Part shown: one piece after another, positions 18,494 through 26,410 of the stretch
Layout: every line of letters begins with the position of its first letter
Numbering within the stretch: the stretch's first letter is position 1
From: Clostridia bacterium
GTDB taxonomy: Bacteria > Bacillota > Clostridia > Oscillospirales > Acutalibacteraceae
NCBI GenBank assembly: GCA_900770165.1
Contig: CAAGJJ010000027.1
Span: 1-64,000 of the forward strand
DNA length: 64,000 nucleotides
Direction of reading: 5' to 3'
The notes under the pieces: generated by a model
What the model was told of the DNA's origin: nothing
The model's database searches: none
The model's input: only the letters and a program-made list of their open reading frames with translations
Made by a program: the position numbers and the translations under genes

Positions 18494-18538
18494 AATATGC
18501 AAGACTGAGGAACAACTCCTTAATCTTGCATATTTTTT
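18494..18538 (+). terminator. Terminator of folC
   Basis: Stem AATATGCAAGA / TCTTGCATATT with an inner AGGA/TCCT pairing, followed by TTTT. Its 3' arm overlaps the -35 of the likely spoIIA promoter. Confidence 0.85.
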
Positions 18539-18555
18539 GTAAATTTGTCGATAAT
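18526..18555 (+). promoter_or_regulatory. Candidate promoter of the spoIIA operon
   Basis: TTGCAT (18526-18531), 18-bp spacer, GATAAT (18550-18555). The sequence does not show a recognisable sigma-H pair (AGGA...GAAT), which is what drives spoIIA in Bacillus, so this is the best candidate rather than a certain promoter. Confidence 0.35.
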
Positions 18556-18582
18556 AATATAAAAAGGCAGGAGGAAAAAGTT

Positions 18583-18885
18583 ATGGGTGTACAGTTTAAG
18601 TTAAAAGGTAGAATGATGACAGCACTTTTAGATGGTGAAATAGATCATCATACAGCAAAGGATATGAGAGAAAAAATTGATTTTCAAGCAAGTAAAGTTA
18701 ATCCATCAGTTTTAGAGATAGATTTTAGCGGTGTAAAGTTTATGGATAGTTCAGGTATAGGACTTGTTATGGGAAGATATAAAATGATACGTTTGAGGGG
18801 TGGAACTTTAAAAGTTACAAATGTACCAGATAATATATTTAGAATTATGAAGTTGTCGGGACTTGGGGCTTTAGGCGTTATTTAG
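18583..18885 (+). CDS. spoIIAA: Anti-sigma F factor antagonist
   Basis: A 100-residue STAS-domain protein. The phospho-acceptor region MDSSG (Ser56, following Asp55) is the family signature, continuing into the conserved GRYKMI. In its unphosphorylated form it binds SpoIIAB and frees sigma-F in the forespore. The ATG at 18583 has a perfect AGGAGG site; an upstream in-frame ATG lies in the terminator. First gene of spoIIAA-spoIIAB-sigF. Confidence 0.93.
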   Translation: MGVQFKLKGRMMTALLDGEIDHHTAKDMREKIDFQASKVNPSVLEIDFSGVKFMDSSGIGLVMGRYKMIRLRGGTLKVTNVPDNIFRIMKLSGLGALGVI

Positions 18886-18919
18886 TAAAGACGGATGATT
18901 AAAGAAAGGATAGATAAAA

Positions 18920-19375
18920 ATGAAACCAATTAATGAAATGAATCTTAATTTTCTTAGCAAATCTTCAAATGAAAGCTTTGCTAGAATAACGATATCTGCA
19001 TTTGTTTCACAACTAGATCCTACAATAGATGAACTAGCAGATATAAAAACAGCGGTGTCAGAAGCAGTAACAAATTGTATTGTACATGGGTATAAAGATT
19101 GTATTTCAACTGTTTACATAAATGCAAAAATATTTGAAAACGGTAAAATTGTTATAAAAGTTAGAGACAAGGGCTGCGGTATAGAAGATATTGAAAAATC
19201 TATGGAACCTATGTATACAACTGCAGGAGAAGAAAGAGCTGGTCTTGGATTTGCTGTTATGCAAAGCTTTATGGACAAAGTGAAAGTTAGCTCTAAAGTA
19301 GGTAAGGGGACAACTGTTACTATGGAAAAATGTATTATTAGAAGAATTGGTACATACGTAGAAAGAAATGCTTAA
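18920..19375 (+). CDS. spoIIAB: Anti-sigma F factor / SpoIIAA kinase
   Basis: A 151-residue GHKL-type serine kinase that holds sigma-F inactive and phosphorylates SpoIIAA. The N-box EAVTNCIVHGY, the G1 box VRDKGCGIED and the GLGFAVM G2 box are intact. It lies 34 bases after spoIIAA and its stop abuts the ATG of sigF, so the three are translated in step. The ribosome site is AAAGGATAG. Full family length. Confidence 0.94.
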   Translation: MKPINEMNLNFLSKSSNESFARITISAFVSQLDPTIDELADIKTAVSEAVTNCIVHGYKDCISTVYINAKIFENGKIVIKVRDKGCGIEDIEKSMEPMYTTAGEERAGLGFAVMQSFMDKVKVSSKVGKGTTVTMEKCIIRRIGTYVERNA

Positions 19376-20032
19376 ATGGATACTAAAGAAAAATTTGTGA
19401 GTGAAAATTTAGGCCTGGTACATGAATGCGCTAAGAGATTTAAAGGCAGAGGGATAGAATATGATGATTTATATCAATCTGGCTGCTTAGCACTTATAAA
19501 AGCTATAGATGGGTTTGATGAGAGCAGAGGATTCAAGTTTTCTACATATGCTGTTCCGGTAATTTTAGGTGAAATGAAAAGGTTATTTAGAGATGGAGGA
19601 ACTGTAAAAGTTGGAAGAAGTCTAAAAGAACTTTCATTAAAAGCAACAAGAGCATGTGATAAATTTAGGGTAGAAAATGAAAGAGAACCAACTATTAGTG
19701 AACTTGCCGAAATATTAGGTGTAGAGACTGCGAAAGCAGCAGAAGCAATTGGTGCAGGAATGATGCCCCTATCTTTAACGGTGAGTGATGATGGTACAGA
19801 TAGTCAAATTGATATAGCAGTTGAATCTCCTGATGAAAAAGTTTCAGAATTATTAGCTTTAAAACAAATTATAGGGGAACTAGAACCTAAAGATAGAACA
19901 ATAATAATATTGAGATTTTTCAGAAACTATACACAAACTCAAGTTGCTGAACTATTAGGAATGACACAAGTTCAGGTTTCGAGAAGAGAAAAAGTCATTC
20001 TTGCTGGAATGAAGAAAAAATTGCAAGAGTGA
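19376..20032 (+). CDS. sigF: Sporulation sigma factor F
   Basis: A 218-residue sigma-70-type factor for early forespore transcription. Region 2 contains YDDLYQSGCLALIKAIDGFDESRGFKFSTYAVPVI; region 3 and the region 4 helix-turn-helix (TQTQVAELLGMTQVQVSRREK) follow. The length and position after spoIIAA and spoIIAB separate it from sigma-G and sigma-B. Its ATG starts on the base after the spoIIAB stop, so it probably relies on translational coupling. Confidence 0.94.
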   Translation: MDTKEKFVSENLGLVHECAKRFKGRGIEYDDLYQSGCLALIKAIDGFDESRGFKFSTYAVPVILGEMKRLFRDGGTVKVGRSLKELSLKATRACDKFRVENEREPTISELAEILGVETAKAAEAIGAGMMPLSLTVSDDGTDSQIDIAVESPDEKVSELLALKQIIGELEPKDRTIIILRFFRNYTQTQVAELLGMTQVQVSRREKVILAGMKKKLQE

Positions 20033-20110
20033 GTATAGAAACATATGAGCCTTGAATTATTGTACTTTAACATATATAATATTTATATACAATAAGAGGG
20101 GATTGATCAT

Positions 20111-20860
20111 ATGTTTTGTACTAGCTGTGGAAAGATTATTCCTGATGATAGTAGCTTTTGCGGATATTGCGGTGAGCATCTTAATAGAAATATAGAATTT
20201 AATCGTGATACAGAGATAAATGCAGATAAAGAAGATTCAAAAGCACTTTTTGAACAAGATAATGATATTTCTGTAAAAATGAATAAAAGCTTGACGGATG
20301 ATAGTAAAAAAAGCGAATTTTCTGAAGAATCAAATGTAGAACAGGAAAAATCTAATACTACTGAAAAAGAATTTAAAGATTTAGAAAACAAGGATAAAAA
20401 GAACAAAAAATACTGGTCTGTTATAGACAAAGTAAATGAAAATAAAGAAAAAAATGCTCAGAAAAAAAATAAGCATGATACAGCAGAAATTAAAATTTTC
20501 CCTAATAATCCTATAGACCTTTATAAAGTAAATAAAAGCATTCAACAATCTGTAGTTCCTGCAGGAGTTAAGGTTATTAACAAATATAATAAACCGTTTA
20601 ACACATCTACATTTTTTGGGACTCAAGTAGTTTTGCTACTACCAATTGTAAATATAATATTGCTTTTTATATGGGCATTTAGAAAGAATTCAAATGCTAA
20701 TCGAAAGGCATATGCAAGATCTATTTTAATTTGGTTGTTACTGTTTATTATTATGCTAATTGTAGGAATAATTATACTATTAGCTTTTGGATATCCTATT
20801 AATATTAATTACTGGATAAATGAGTTAAAGCAAGCTATAAATAGCATGCCTAATATATAA
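20111..20860 (+). CDS. Zinc-ribbon membrane protein of unknown function
   Basis: A 249-residue protein. Residues 1-25 are a zinc ribbon with two Cys-x-x-Cys pairs (CTSCGK, CGYCGE). A long, highly charged Lys/Glu/Asp/Asn segment (about 26-145) looks disordered. The C-terminal part has two strongly hydrophobic helices (about 172-194 and 205-228), predicting a membrane anchor with the zinc ribbon in the cytoplasm. The ribosome site is AGAGGGGATTG. It lies 78 bases after sigF and ends in a terminator; a sporulation role is possible only by position. I do not recognise a specific family. Confidence 0.7.
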   Translation: MFCTSCGKIIPDDSSFCGYCGEHLNRNIEFNRDTEINADKEDSKALFEQDNDISVKMNKSLTDDSKKSEFSEESNVEQEKSNTTEKEFKDLENKDKKNKKYWSVIDKVNENKEKNAQKKNKHDTAEIKIFPNNPIDLYKVNKSIQQSVVPAGVKVINKYNKPFNTSTFFGTQVVLLLPIVNIILLFIWAFRKNSNANRKAYARSILIWLLLFIIMLIVGIIILLAFGYPININYWINELKQAINSMPNI

Positions 20861-20866
20861 TAATAA

Positions 20867-20902
20867 AAAACGCATGTATATAAATTCTACATGCGTTTTA
20901 GT
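20867..20902. terminator. Bidirectional terminator
   Basis: AAAACGCATGTA / TACATGCGTTTT with a 9-base loop, between two converging genes. Confidence 0.85.
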
Positions 20903-21532
20903 TTATTCTTCGTTTGGTATAGTTAAATTGTTTGATTCATAAAAACTTTTTTTGATTTTTTTTAAATTCTGCAAATAAAAATTGAATTTATAACATATAG
21001 AACTAATTCTATCTTCAATTGTTGCAGTGCCTATTTTTAAATCTTCTTTTAATTTATCTATATCAATCATAAATAGATATACTTCTTTAGCTATATCGTC
21101 AATAATTGAAATGGCTTCCATAGATTGTGTTTGAGATTCTTCGATCATTTTAAGAGCAGTAGATTCTGCCTTTAGTTGTATTCTGAGAAGGTTACCTTGA
21201 AGTTCATCGTATCTTTTGCTTTTCAATTTTAGCTTATCTACTTGTTCTTGCAAATGAGATTTTTCTTCAATGTAACTAGTAAGCTCTTTTTCAAGGGATA
21301 GTATATCGCTGTCTTTTTGCATAATAGTTTCAGCAAATGCGGCTTGATGTTTTTTTAATGATTCATAAATTCTACTTTTTTCTTTTTTTAAAGATTTAAT
21401 ATTATTGCTTTGCTGTTTTAAAGTTTCTTTAAGTGTGCTATTTTCTATTTCAAGGTTTTTAATTTTTTGATTTAATTTATTTATGCAATTATTAACAAGC
21501 TGGTTTTGCTCATTGTCTTGTAATTCATTCAC
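20903..21532 (-). CDS. Coiled-coil protein of unknown function
   Basis: A 209-residue soluble protein, almost entirely predicted coiled coil from about residue 12 to 125 (heptads of Leu/Ile/Lys/Glu), then a helical tail. No signal peptide, membrane segment or catalytic motif. The architecture is reminiscent of DivIVA/GpsB-like or cytoskeletal accessory proteins, but no family signature is visible and I do not assign a function. It lies 19 bases after corA on the same strand with a GGAGGTAAATTTC ribosome site, so it is probably co-transcribed with the magnesium channel. Confidence 0.65.
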   Translation of the reverse strand: MNELQDNEQNQLVNNCINKLNQKIKNLEIENSTLKETLKQQSNNIKSLKKEKSRIYESLKKHQAAFAETIMQKDSDILSLEKELTSYIEEKSHLQEQVDKLKLKSKRYDELQGNLLRIQLKAESTALKMIEESQTQSMEAISIIDDIAKEVYLFMIDIDKLKEDLKIGTATIEDRISSICYKFNFYLQNLKKIKKSFYESNNLTIPNEE

Positions 21533-21551
21533 TGAAATTTACCTCCAAAAT

Positions 21552-22478
21552 TTATAGCAGCTTTTTCTTTTTTAGAATGAACCAAGCTAAAACCATCAAT
21601 ATTCCCATTATTAAAAATGGTACCCACCAAATGTCCATAAATGGAATTCCACGGTTATTCATTCCGTATATACCAGAAACTATTGTAGGAATAGTCATTA
21701 TTAGAGTTATTGAAGTTAACACTTTCATGACTATGTTTAGATTGTTGGATATAATTGATGCAAAGGCGTCCATAGTACTTGAAAGAATGTTGATATGTAT
21801 TTCTGCCATTTCAACACCCTGTTTTATTTCTATAATTACATCTTCTAATAAATCTTGATCTTCATCATATAATTTAACATATTTTCCTCTTAGAAGTTTT
21901 TCAAGTGTAATATTGTTAGATTTAAGAGATGTAGAAAAATAAACAAGTGATTTTTCAATTTCTAGAAGTTGAATAAGTTCTTTATTTTTCATAGATTTAC
22001 GAAGTTCGCGTTCTGTATGGTATGTTAGTTTATCGATCTGATTTAAGTATTGAAGGTATTTACTTGCCATTCTGAACATAATGTGAAAAACAAATTGTGT
22101 TCTAAAATGGGTATAAACATTTCTAACAACACCATCGGCAAATTCGTTTACAATTGGGTTGTCTTCTATAGAAATAGTAATTACATTTTGAGGGGTAATC
22201 ATTATACTTAATGGCATTGTTGAATAAGCTAAATGACCATCGTGTTTTTCAACAATAGGAGTGTCAATAATTATTAATGTTGTTCCACCTTCATGATCGA
22301 TATGTGATGATTCTTCTTTATCGAGCGAAGCCTTTAAAAATTCTGGCTCTATATTAAATTTTTCAATAATTTCGTTAATTTCATTTTCTTCGGGTTCAAC
22401 ACAGTTAATCCAGCATCCTGGTTCGTAATTATCTATTTTAGAGATGCGATTATTAACAGTTTTATAATAAGATACCAT
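21552..22478 (-). CDS. corA: CorA family magnesium/cobalt channel
   Basis: A 308-residue divalent-cation channel. The large N-terminal cytoplasmic domain is followed by two C-terminal membrane helices; the selectivity motif GMN lies between them (IYGMNNRG), and the C-terminus carries the basic KKKK cluster. It forms pentamers that import Mg2+. The ATG follows AAAGGTGG. Its transcript has its own TTGGCA/TATAAT promoter and a ~140-nt leader containing a 17-codon ORF and a stem-loop, which suggests control at the leader. Confidence 0.9.
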   Translation of the reverse strand: MVSYYKTVNNRISKIDNYEPGCWINCVEPEENEINEIIEKFNIEPEFLKASLDKEESSHIDHEGGTTLIIIDTPIVEKHDGHLAYSTMPLSIMITPQNVITISIEDNPIVNEFADGVVRNVYTHFRTQFVFHIMFRMASKYLQYLNQIDKLTYHTERELRKSMKNKELIQLLEIEKSLVYFSTSLKSNNITLEKLLRGKYVKLYDEDQDLLEDVIIEIKQGVEMAEIHINILSSTMDAFASIISNNLNIVMKVLTSITLIMTIPTIVSGIYGMNNRGIPFMDIWWVPFLIMGILMVLAWFILKKKKLL

Positions 22479-22500
22479 TTATTTCATCCACCTTTTATAT

Positions 22501-22523
22501 GGGCGAATGAAATTACTTCGCCC
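22501..22523 (-). promoter_or_regulatory. Stem-loop between leader ORF and corA
   Basis: Read leftward, GGGCGAA / TTCGCCC with a 9-base loop. Its first base is the last base of the leader-ORF stop codon and it ends 22 bases before the corA start. No T-run follows, so it is not a simple intrinsic terminator. A ribosome stalled on or leaving the leader ORF would cover it. Confidence 0.7.
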
Positions 22524-22576
22524 TAATAAATATTTGAATTTTCATTTATGTAATCAATATCCGGGTCTGATGACAT
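22523..22576 (-). CDS. Candidate leader peptide upstream of corA
   Basis: A 17-codon ORF, MSSDPDIDYINENSNIY, read leftward and starting at 22576. It has an excellent ribosome site, GAGGTGAT (22581-22588), four bases before the ATG, and is the first ORF downstream of a consensus promoter. The N-terminus is Asp/Pro-rich (DPDID). Acid/proline-rich nascent N-termini destabilise ribosomes at low Mg2+ in enteric MgtL, and Salmonella corA has a leader ORF; whether this clostridial one acts likewise is inference. The stop codon runs directly into the stem-loop. Confidence 0.55.
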   Translation of the reverse strand: MSSDPDIDYINENSNIY

Positions 22577-22623
22577 ATAAATCACCTCAAATAAAGATAG
22601 TTTTTAATTCTAATAACAATTTA

Positions 22624-22652
22624 ATTATATCATAAAAAAAGTTTGGTGCCAA
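22624..22652 (-). promoter_or_regulatory. Promoter of the corA leader transcript
   Basis: Read leftward: TTGGCA, 17-bp spacer, TATAAT with an upstream TG (extended -10 TGATATAAT). Predicted start near 22617, giving a leader of about 140 nt before corA. Confidence 0.75.
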
Positions 22653-22665
22653 TAAATAATGACTA

Positions 22666-23358
22666 TTATCCCACTCCTAAATCTGTATTGTTTAAAAGAA
22701 TTTCGATTTTAGGATTATTTTTTATTTGGGGATAAATTGAAGAGATAAACCATTCTATTAAATTATTATCTCTTTTTGTATTGGTAGTGTTTTCTGTAAA
22801 GACATTTACACTGAAATAATCGAAGTATTCAAGTGCTGTTTTTATATCATTTATAACAGTATTTTTTGTTTGACCTTTAACTCCTACTAATAGGCAACAA
22901 CCTTTAAAATATTGTGATATTTCTTTAGCTGTTACCGAACTAGGAATTCCTTTGTTCCACTCATTTCTGAGTTTAGAATTAAATGTTTCAGCACCTATTC
23001 TGAAATTAACATTACAGTTATTGAATTTATTTGCAAAATCAGATAAATTTTTTCTATAAATCCAGTGTGCTTCAAACCATAATGTATGTATTTTGTGTTC
23101 ATGAACTTTTCGTTGGATTAGTTCTATAGTTTTGTCGTCAAATTCTAAACATGATCCTGAATTTATAATATCAAGTGTTCCAAATTCTCCAGTTATTTTA
23201 TCAAGAACGGGTTTATTTATATAAAAGGGATTATCAGAAGTATCGAGGTAATAGTCACAAAATTTGCATTTTTTCCACACACAACCAGTTCCTTGTAAAA
23301 GAAGAAATTCTCTTGGCATTTTTTCTGTTATTAGAGAATATCTAATTAATTCATTCAT
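22666..23358 (-). CDS. Radical SAM enzyme, candidate queuine lyase
   Basis: A 230-residue radical SAM protein. The iron-sulfur motif is CVWKKCKFC (Cys26, Cys31, Cys34; CX4CX2C rather than CX3CX2C). Its ATG comes directly after the stop codon of the queuosine-precursor transporter, a tight two-gene operon. In Clostridioides difficile a radical SAM queuine lyase (QueL) next to a YhhQ transporter splits queuine to a 7-deazaguanine precursor for tRNA modification. Linkage and size make a QueL-like role the best guess, but I cannot confirm orthology; a different deazapurine-related radical SAM role is possible. Confidence 0.6.
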   Translation of the reverse strand: MNELIRYSLITEKMPREFLLLQGTGCVWKKCKFCDYYLDTSDNPFYINKPVLDKITGEFGTLDIINSGSCLEFDDKTIELIQRKVHEHKIHTLWFEAHWIYRKNLSDFANKFNNCNVNFRIGAETFNSKLRNEWNKGIPSSVTAKEISQYFKGCCLLVGVKGQTKNTVINDIKTALEYFDYFSVNVFTENTTNTKRDNNLIEWFISSIYPQIKNNPKIEILLNNTDLGVG

Positions 23359-24021
23359 CTATTTTATTACCTTCTTTTTAAGAAATTTTACTATACCATA
23401 AACAACAGGAGTTCCTCCTAAAATTTCAATTATCATCTTTGTTGAATATTGAGCAATAATCATAGTAAATAAATCTTTTGATGGAGCAATACCTGAAAAA
23501 GCAATCAGTACAAAAAGTACTGTATCAAGAAGATATCCTATAGCAGAGCTTAATATAGTTCTTAGCCATAATTTTTTACTATTTGTAGCTTTTTTTATTT
23601 TTGCCATAAACCATGAGTTTGTTATTTCACCAACTAAAAATGCGGTTAAAGAGGCAAAAAGAATGCGTGGTACTACTGTGAAAATAGTTTTAAATGAACT
23701 CGCTGTATGTTCTATATAATTGGGGTAAGGCATGAATGTTGCAATAACTGTAAGTATTACAAATAATATATTACAAGAAAAAGCTAATAAAATAACATTT
23801 TTCGCTACTTTAAATCCCCATATTTCTGTTAAAATATTTCCTATAATATATGTTAGAGGAAATATTATTACGCCTGCATCAAAAAAGGTCAGGTTAAATA
23901 TAGATACTAGCTTGACTGCTAAAACATTAGATGATATATAGGCAGTTACCATTATAGCTGATATAATAAGAAGAGGACTAAATTTACCTAGTGAGTCTTC
24001 ACTATTAATTTTTTGATTCAT
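23359..24021 (-). CDS. Queuosine precursor transporter (YhhQ/VUT family)
   Basis: A 220-residue membrane protein with about six helices. The conserved family features are the early AVKLVSIFNLTFFDAG segment, TYIIGNILTEIWGF, and a C-terminal GTPVVYGI. YhhQ-type proteins import queuine, preQ1 or preQ0 for queuosine in tRNA. The ATG is preceded by a TAGGAG site. No preQ1 riboswitch is seen in the 180-bp divergent region shared with aspS. The downstream radical SAM enzyme is translationally adjacent, pointing to salvage rather than de novo synthesis. Confidence 0.85.
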   Translation of the reverse strand: MNQKINSEDSLGKFSPLLIISAIMVTAYISSNVLAVKLVSIFNLTFFDAGVIIFPLTYIIGNILTEIWGFKVAKNVILLAFSCNILFVILTVIATFMPYPNYIEHTASSFKTIFTVVPRILFASLTAFLVGEITNSWFMAKIKKATNSKKLWLRTILSSAIGYLLDTVLFVLIAFSGIAPSKDLFTMIIAQYSTKMIIEILGGTPVVYGIVKFLKKKVIK

Positions 24022-24055
24022 TTATATACTCCTATAATTTAAATTTCTAATTTAG

Positions 24056-24083
24056 ATTATATCACATAAACACTTTTATGTAA
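24056..24083 (-). promoter_or_regulatory. Promoter of the queuosine-salvage operon
   Basis: Read leftward: TTACAT, 16-bp spacer, TATAAT preceded by TG (extended -10 TGATATAAT), 35 bp before the transporter start. Confidence 0.5.
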
Positions 24084-24139
24084 CAGTAAAATTCGATTAT
24101 TTATAACAAAATAACTTGGTATTTATTGCTTTAAATTTA

Positions 24140-24168
24140 TTGAAACATTTACCTTTAAATGATATAAT
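24140..24168 (+). promoter_or_regulatory. Promoter of aspS
   Basis: TTGAAA (24140-24145), 17-bp spacer, TATAAT (24163-24168) with an upstream TG. It is divergent from the queuosine operon promoter; the two do not overlap. Confidence 0.7.
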
Positions 24169-24222
24169 ACTATAAATTATACTTAAATTTACAATTTAGC
24201 TTTTATGAGAGGATTTTTATTT

Positions 24223-25971
24223 ATGCATAGTACTAATTTGTACCGTACACATTTATGTGGAGAAATAAGTGAAAAAGAAATAGCTTCTAAAGTTCGTGTT
24301 GCTGGTTGGGTTGAAAATATAAGAGACCATGGTGGTGTAAAGTTTTTAGATTTAAGAGACCATTATGGAATAGTTCAAATTGTTGTCCATGATGAAAATT
24401 TATTAGAGGGATTATCAAAAGAAAGCACTATAACAGTTTTTGGAAAAGTTGTTAGAAGAGATGAAGATACTATAAATTTAAAAATTCCTACTGGGACGGT
24501 TGAAATATGGGCTGAAACGTTAGATATATTAGGGAAATCTCTATCAAATTTACCATTTGAAGTTTCAAGTTCTAAAGATACAAAAGAGGATGTAAGGCTA
24601 AAATATAGATTTTTAGACCTAAGAAATAAAAAAGTACACAATAATATAGTCCTTAGGTCAAAAGTAATATCATTTTTAAGAGAAAAGATGAATGAACTAG
24701 GTTTTTTAGAGATACAAACTCCGATTTTATCAACATCTTCGCCAGAAGGAGCAAGAGACTATCTTATTCCTAGCAGAAAGCATAAGGGAAAATTTTATGC
24801 CTTACCTCAGGCACCTCAGATATTTAAACAACTTTTAATGGTTTCTGGGTTCGATAAATATTTTCAAGTAGCTCCTTGTTTTAGAGATGAAGACGCAAGA
24901 GCAGATCGTTCTCCTGGAGAGTTTTATCAATTAGATTTTGAAATGGCATTTTCAACACAGGAGGATGTTTTTAATATAGCAGAAAAAGTTTTATTCGAAA
25001 CATTTTCTAAATTTTCTAATAAAAAGGTTTCGAAACCCCCTTTTAAAAGAATACCATATGAAGAAGCTATGCTAAAATACGGCACAGACAAACCCGATCT
25101 TAGAAATCCTCTTGAAATTATTGATGTGACTGAAATTTTTGAAACCTCAGATTTTGCACCGTTTAAAAACAAAACAATAAGAGCGATAAATGTACCTAAC
25201 TGTGCTAACCAGTCCAAGGGCTTTTTTGAAAAAATGTTTGATTATGCTACAGATATAGGTATGAAGGGCCTAGGTTATATTAAAGTTACTGATGACTTTA
25301 AATTTTTAGGACCTATAGATAAATTTATTCCAGAAAATAAAAAGGATGAACTTATTAAAAAAGCTTGCTTAAAACCAGGCTGTGTTCTATATTTTATAGC
25401 AGATACTAAAGTGATGGCACCTAAATTTGCGGGGCAAATAAGAAATGAAGTAGCTAAAAGGCTTAACTTAATAGATAAAGATGCTTTTGAAATGTGTTTT
25501 GTTGTAGATTTCCCAATGTACGAGTTGGATGATGATGGTAATATTGCATTTACACATAATCCATTTTCTATGCCGCAGGGAGGATTAGATGCTCTTAACG
25601 GAAAAGATCCACTAGAAATATTAGCTTACCAATATGATATTGTTTGTAATGGAATTGAGCTTTCATCTGGTGCAGTTAGAAATCATGACTTACAGACGCT
25701 TATAAAAGCCTTTGAAATTGCAGGATATAAAGAGGAAGAACTTGAAAATAAATTTAATGCACTTTATAATGCGTTTAAATATGGTGCTCCTCCACATGCA
25801 GGAATGGCTCCAGGCATAGATAGAATGCTAATGTTGCTTACTGACGAGGAAAATATAAGGGAAATTATAGCATTCCCAATGAATAGTATGGCACAAGATT
25901 TACTTCTTGGTGCACCAACATGTGTTAGTGAACAACAGTTAAGAGATGTTCATATAAAAATAAGAGATTAA
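24223..25971 (+). CDS. aspS: Aspartyl-tRNA synthetase (bacterial type)
   Basis: A 582-residue class II synthetase. An N-terminal OB-fold (anticodon binding), the catalytic core with motif 2 (FRDEDARADRSPGEFYQ) and motif 3 (GMAPGIDRMLMLL), and the inserted GAD domain between them make it bacterial-type. Start at 24223 (MHSTNLYRTHLCG) matches normal AspRS ends and has AGAGG upstream; an ATG 18 bases earlier precedes that site. It is followed by gatCAB, so it may be the partner that forms Asp-tRNA-Asn in some relatives, but asnS is also present in this window. Confidence 0.96.
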   Translation: MHSTNLYRTHLCGEISEKEIASKVRVAGWVENIRDHGGVKFLDLRDHYGIVQIVVHDENLLEGLSKESTITVFGKVVRRDEDTINLKIPTGTVEIWAETLDILGKSLSNLPFEVSSSKDTKEDVRLKYRFLDLRNKKVHNNIVLRSKVISFLREKMNELGFLEIQTPILSTSSPEGARDYLIPSRKHKGKFYALPQAPQIFKQLLMVSGFDKYFQVAPCFRDEDARADRSPGEFYQLDFEMAFSTQEDVFNIAEKVLFETFSKFSNKKVSKPPFKRIPYEEAMLKYGTDKPDLRNPLEIIDVTEIFETSDFAPFKNKTIRAINVPNCANQSKGFFEKMFDYATDIGMKGLGYIKVTDDFKFLGPIDKFIPENKKDELIKKACLKPGCVLYFIADTKVMAPKFAGQIRNEVAKRLNLIDKDAFEMCFVVDFPMYELDDDGNIAFTHNPFSMPQGGLDALNGKDPLEILAYQYDIVCNGIELSSGAVRNHDLQTLIKAFEIAGYKEEELENKFNALYNAFKYGAPPHAGMAPGIDRMLMLLTDEENIREIIAFPMNSMAQDLLLGAPTCVSEQQLRDVHIKIRD

Positions 25972-25978
25972 TAAGTTA

Positions 25979-26020
25979 AAAAGCCTTCTGGTATTGAATT
26001 TATAAGCAGAAGGCTTTTAT
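25979..26020 (+). terminator. Terminator between aspS and gatC
   Basis: AAAAGCCTTCT / AGAAGGCTTTT with an 18-base loop and a following TTTTAT. Suggests gatCAB is at least partly transcribed separately. Confidence 0.75.
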
Positions 26021-26076
26021 GAGTGTTGAATATAATAAAGAATGGTGGTGTCATGTGATATATCTAGTTTGAAAAA

Positions 26077-26376
26077 ATGAAAGATATATCTAATAATATG
26101 GTTTCAAAGGAAGACATTTTAAAATTAGCAAAACTTGCAAAAATCTCTGTTGACGATAGTGAATTAGAGCATTTGACTAAGGAAATGGAAAAGATTGTAG
26201 ATTTCGCAGATGCAATAAACGATGAAGATAAAATTGATATAGAATTTGACAATATTAGCAATTTGTCTAATGTATTTAGAGAAGATATTGTTGAGAAATC
26301 TTATGCTAGAGAAGAAATATTAAAGAATGTTGACGGTGGAGAAGATGGTTTCTTCGTTTTAAGAAAAAGAAAATAA
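26077..26376 (+). CDS. gatC: Asp-tRNA(Asn)/Glu-tRNA(Gln) amidotransferase subunit C
   Basis: A 99-residue subunit that holds GatA and GatB together in the tRNA-dependent amidotransferase. The start VSKEDILKLAKLAKISV and the ending GEDGFFVLRKRK are typical; the first eight residues are a small extension. The ATG has no good ribosome site directly in front; the nearest GGTGG lies before an ATG-TGA start-stop pair at 26053-26058. First gene of gatC-gatA-gatB. Confidence 0.9.
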   Translation: MKDISNNMVSKEDILKLAKLAKISVDDSELEHLTKEMEKIVDFADAINDEDKIDIEFDNISNLSNVFREDIVEKSYAREEILKNVDGGEDGFFVLRKRK

Positions 26377-26410
26377 ATGCACTTGAAAGATAAAATGGAG
26401 GCGTTATGTA

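Noticed and set aside
24022..24222. preQ1 riboswitch before the queuosine transporter
   Set aside because: No preQ1-I/II/III core sequence is visible in the short divergent region; only promoters are seen.
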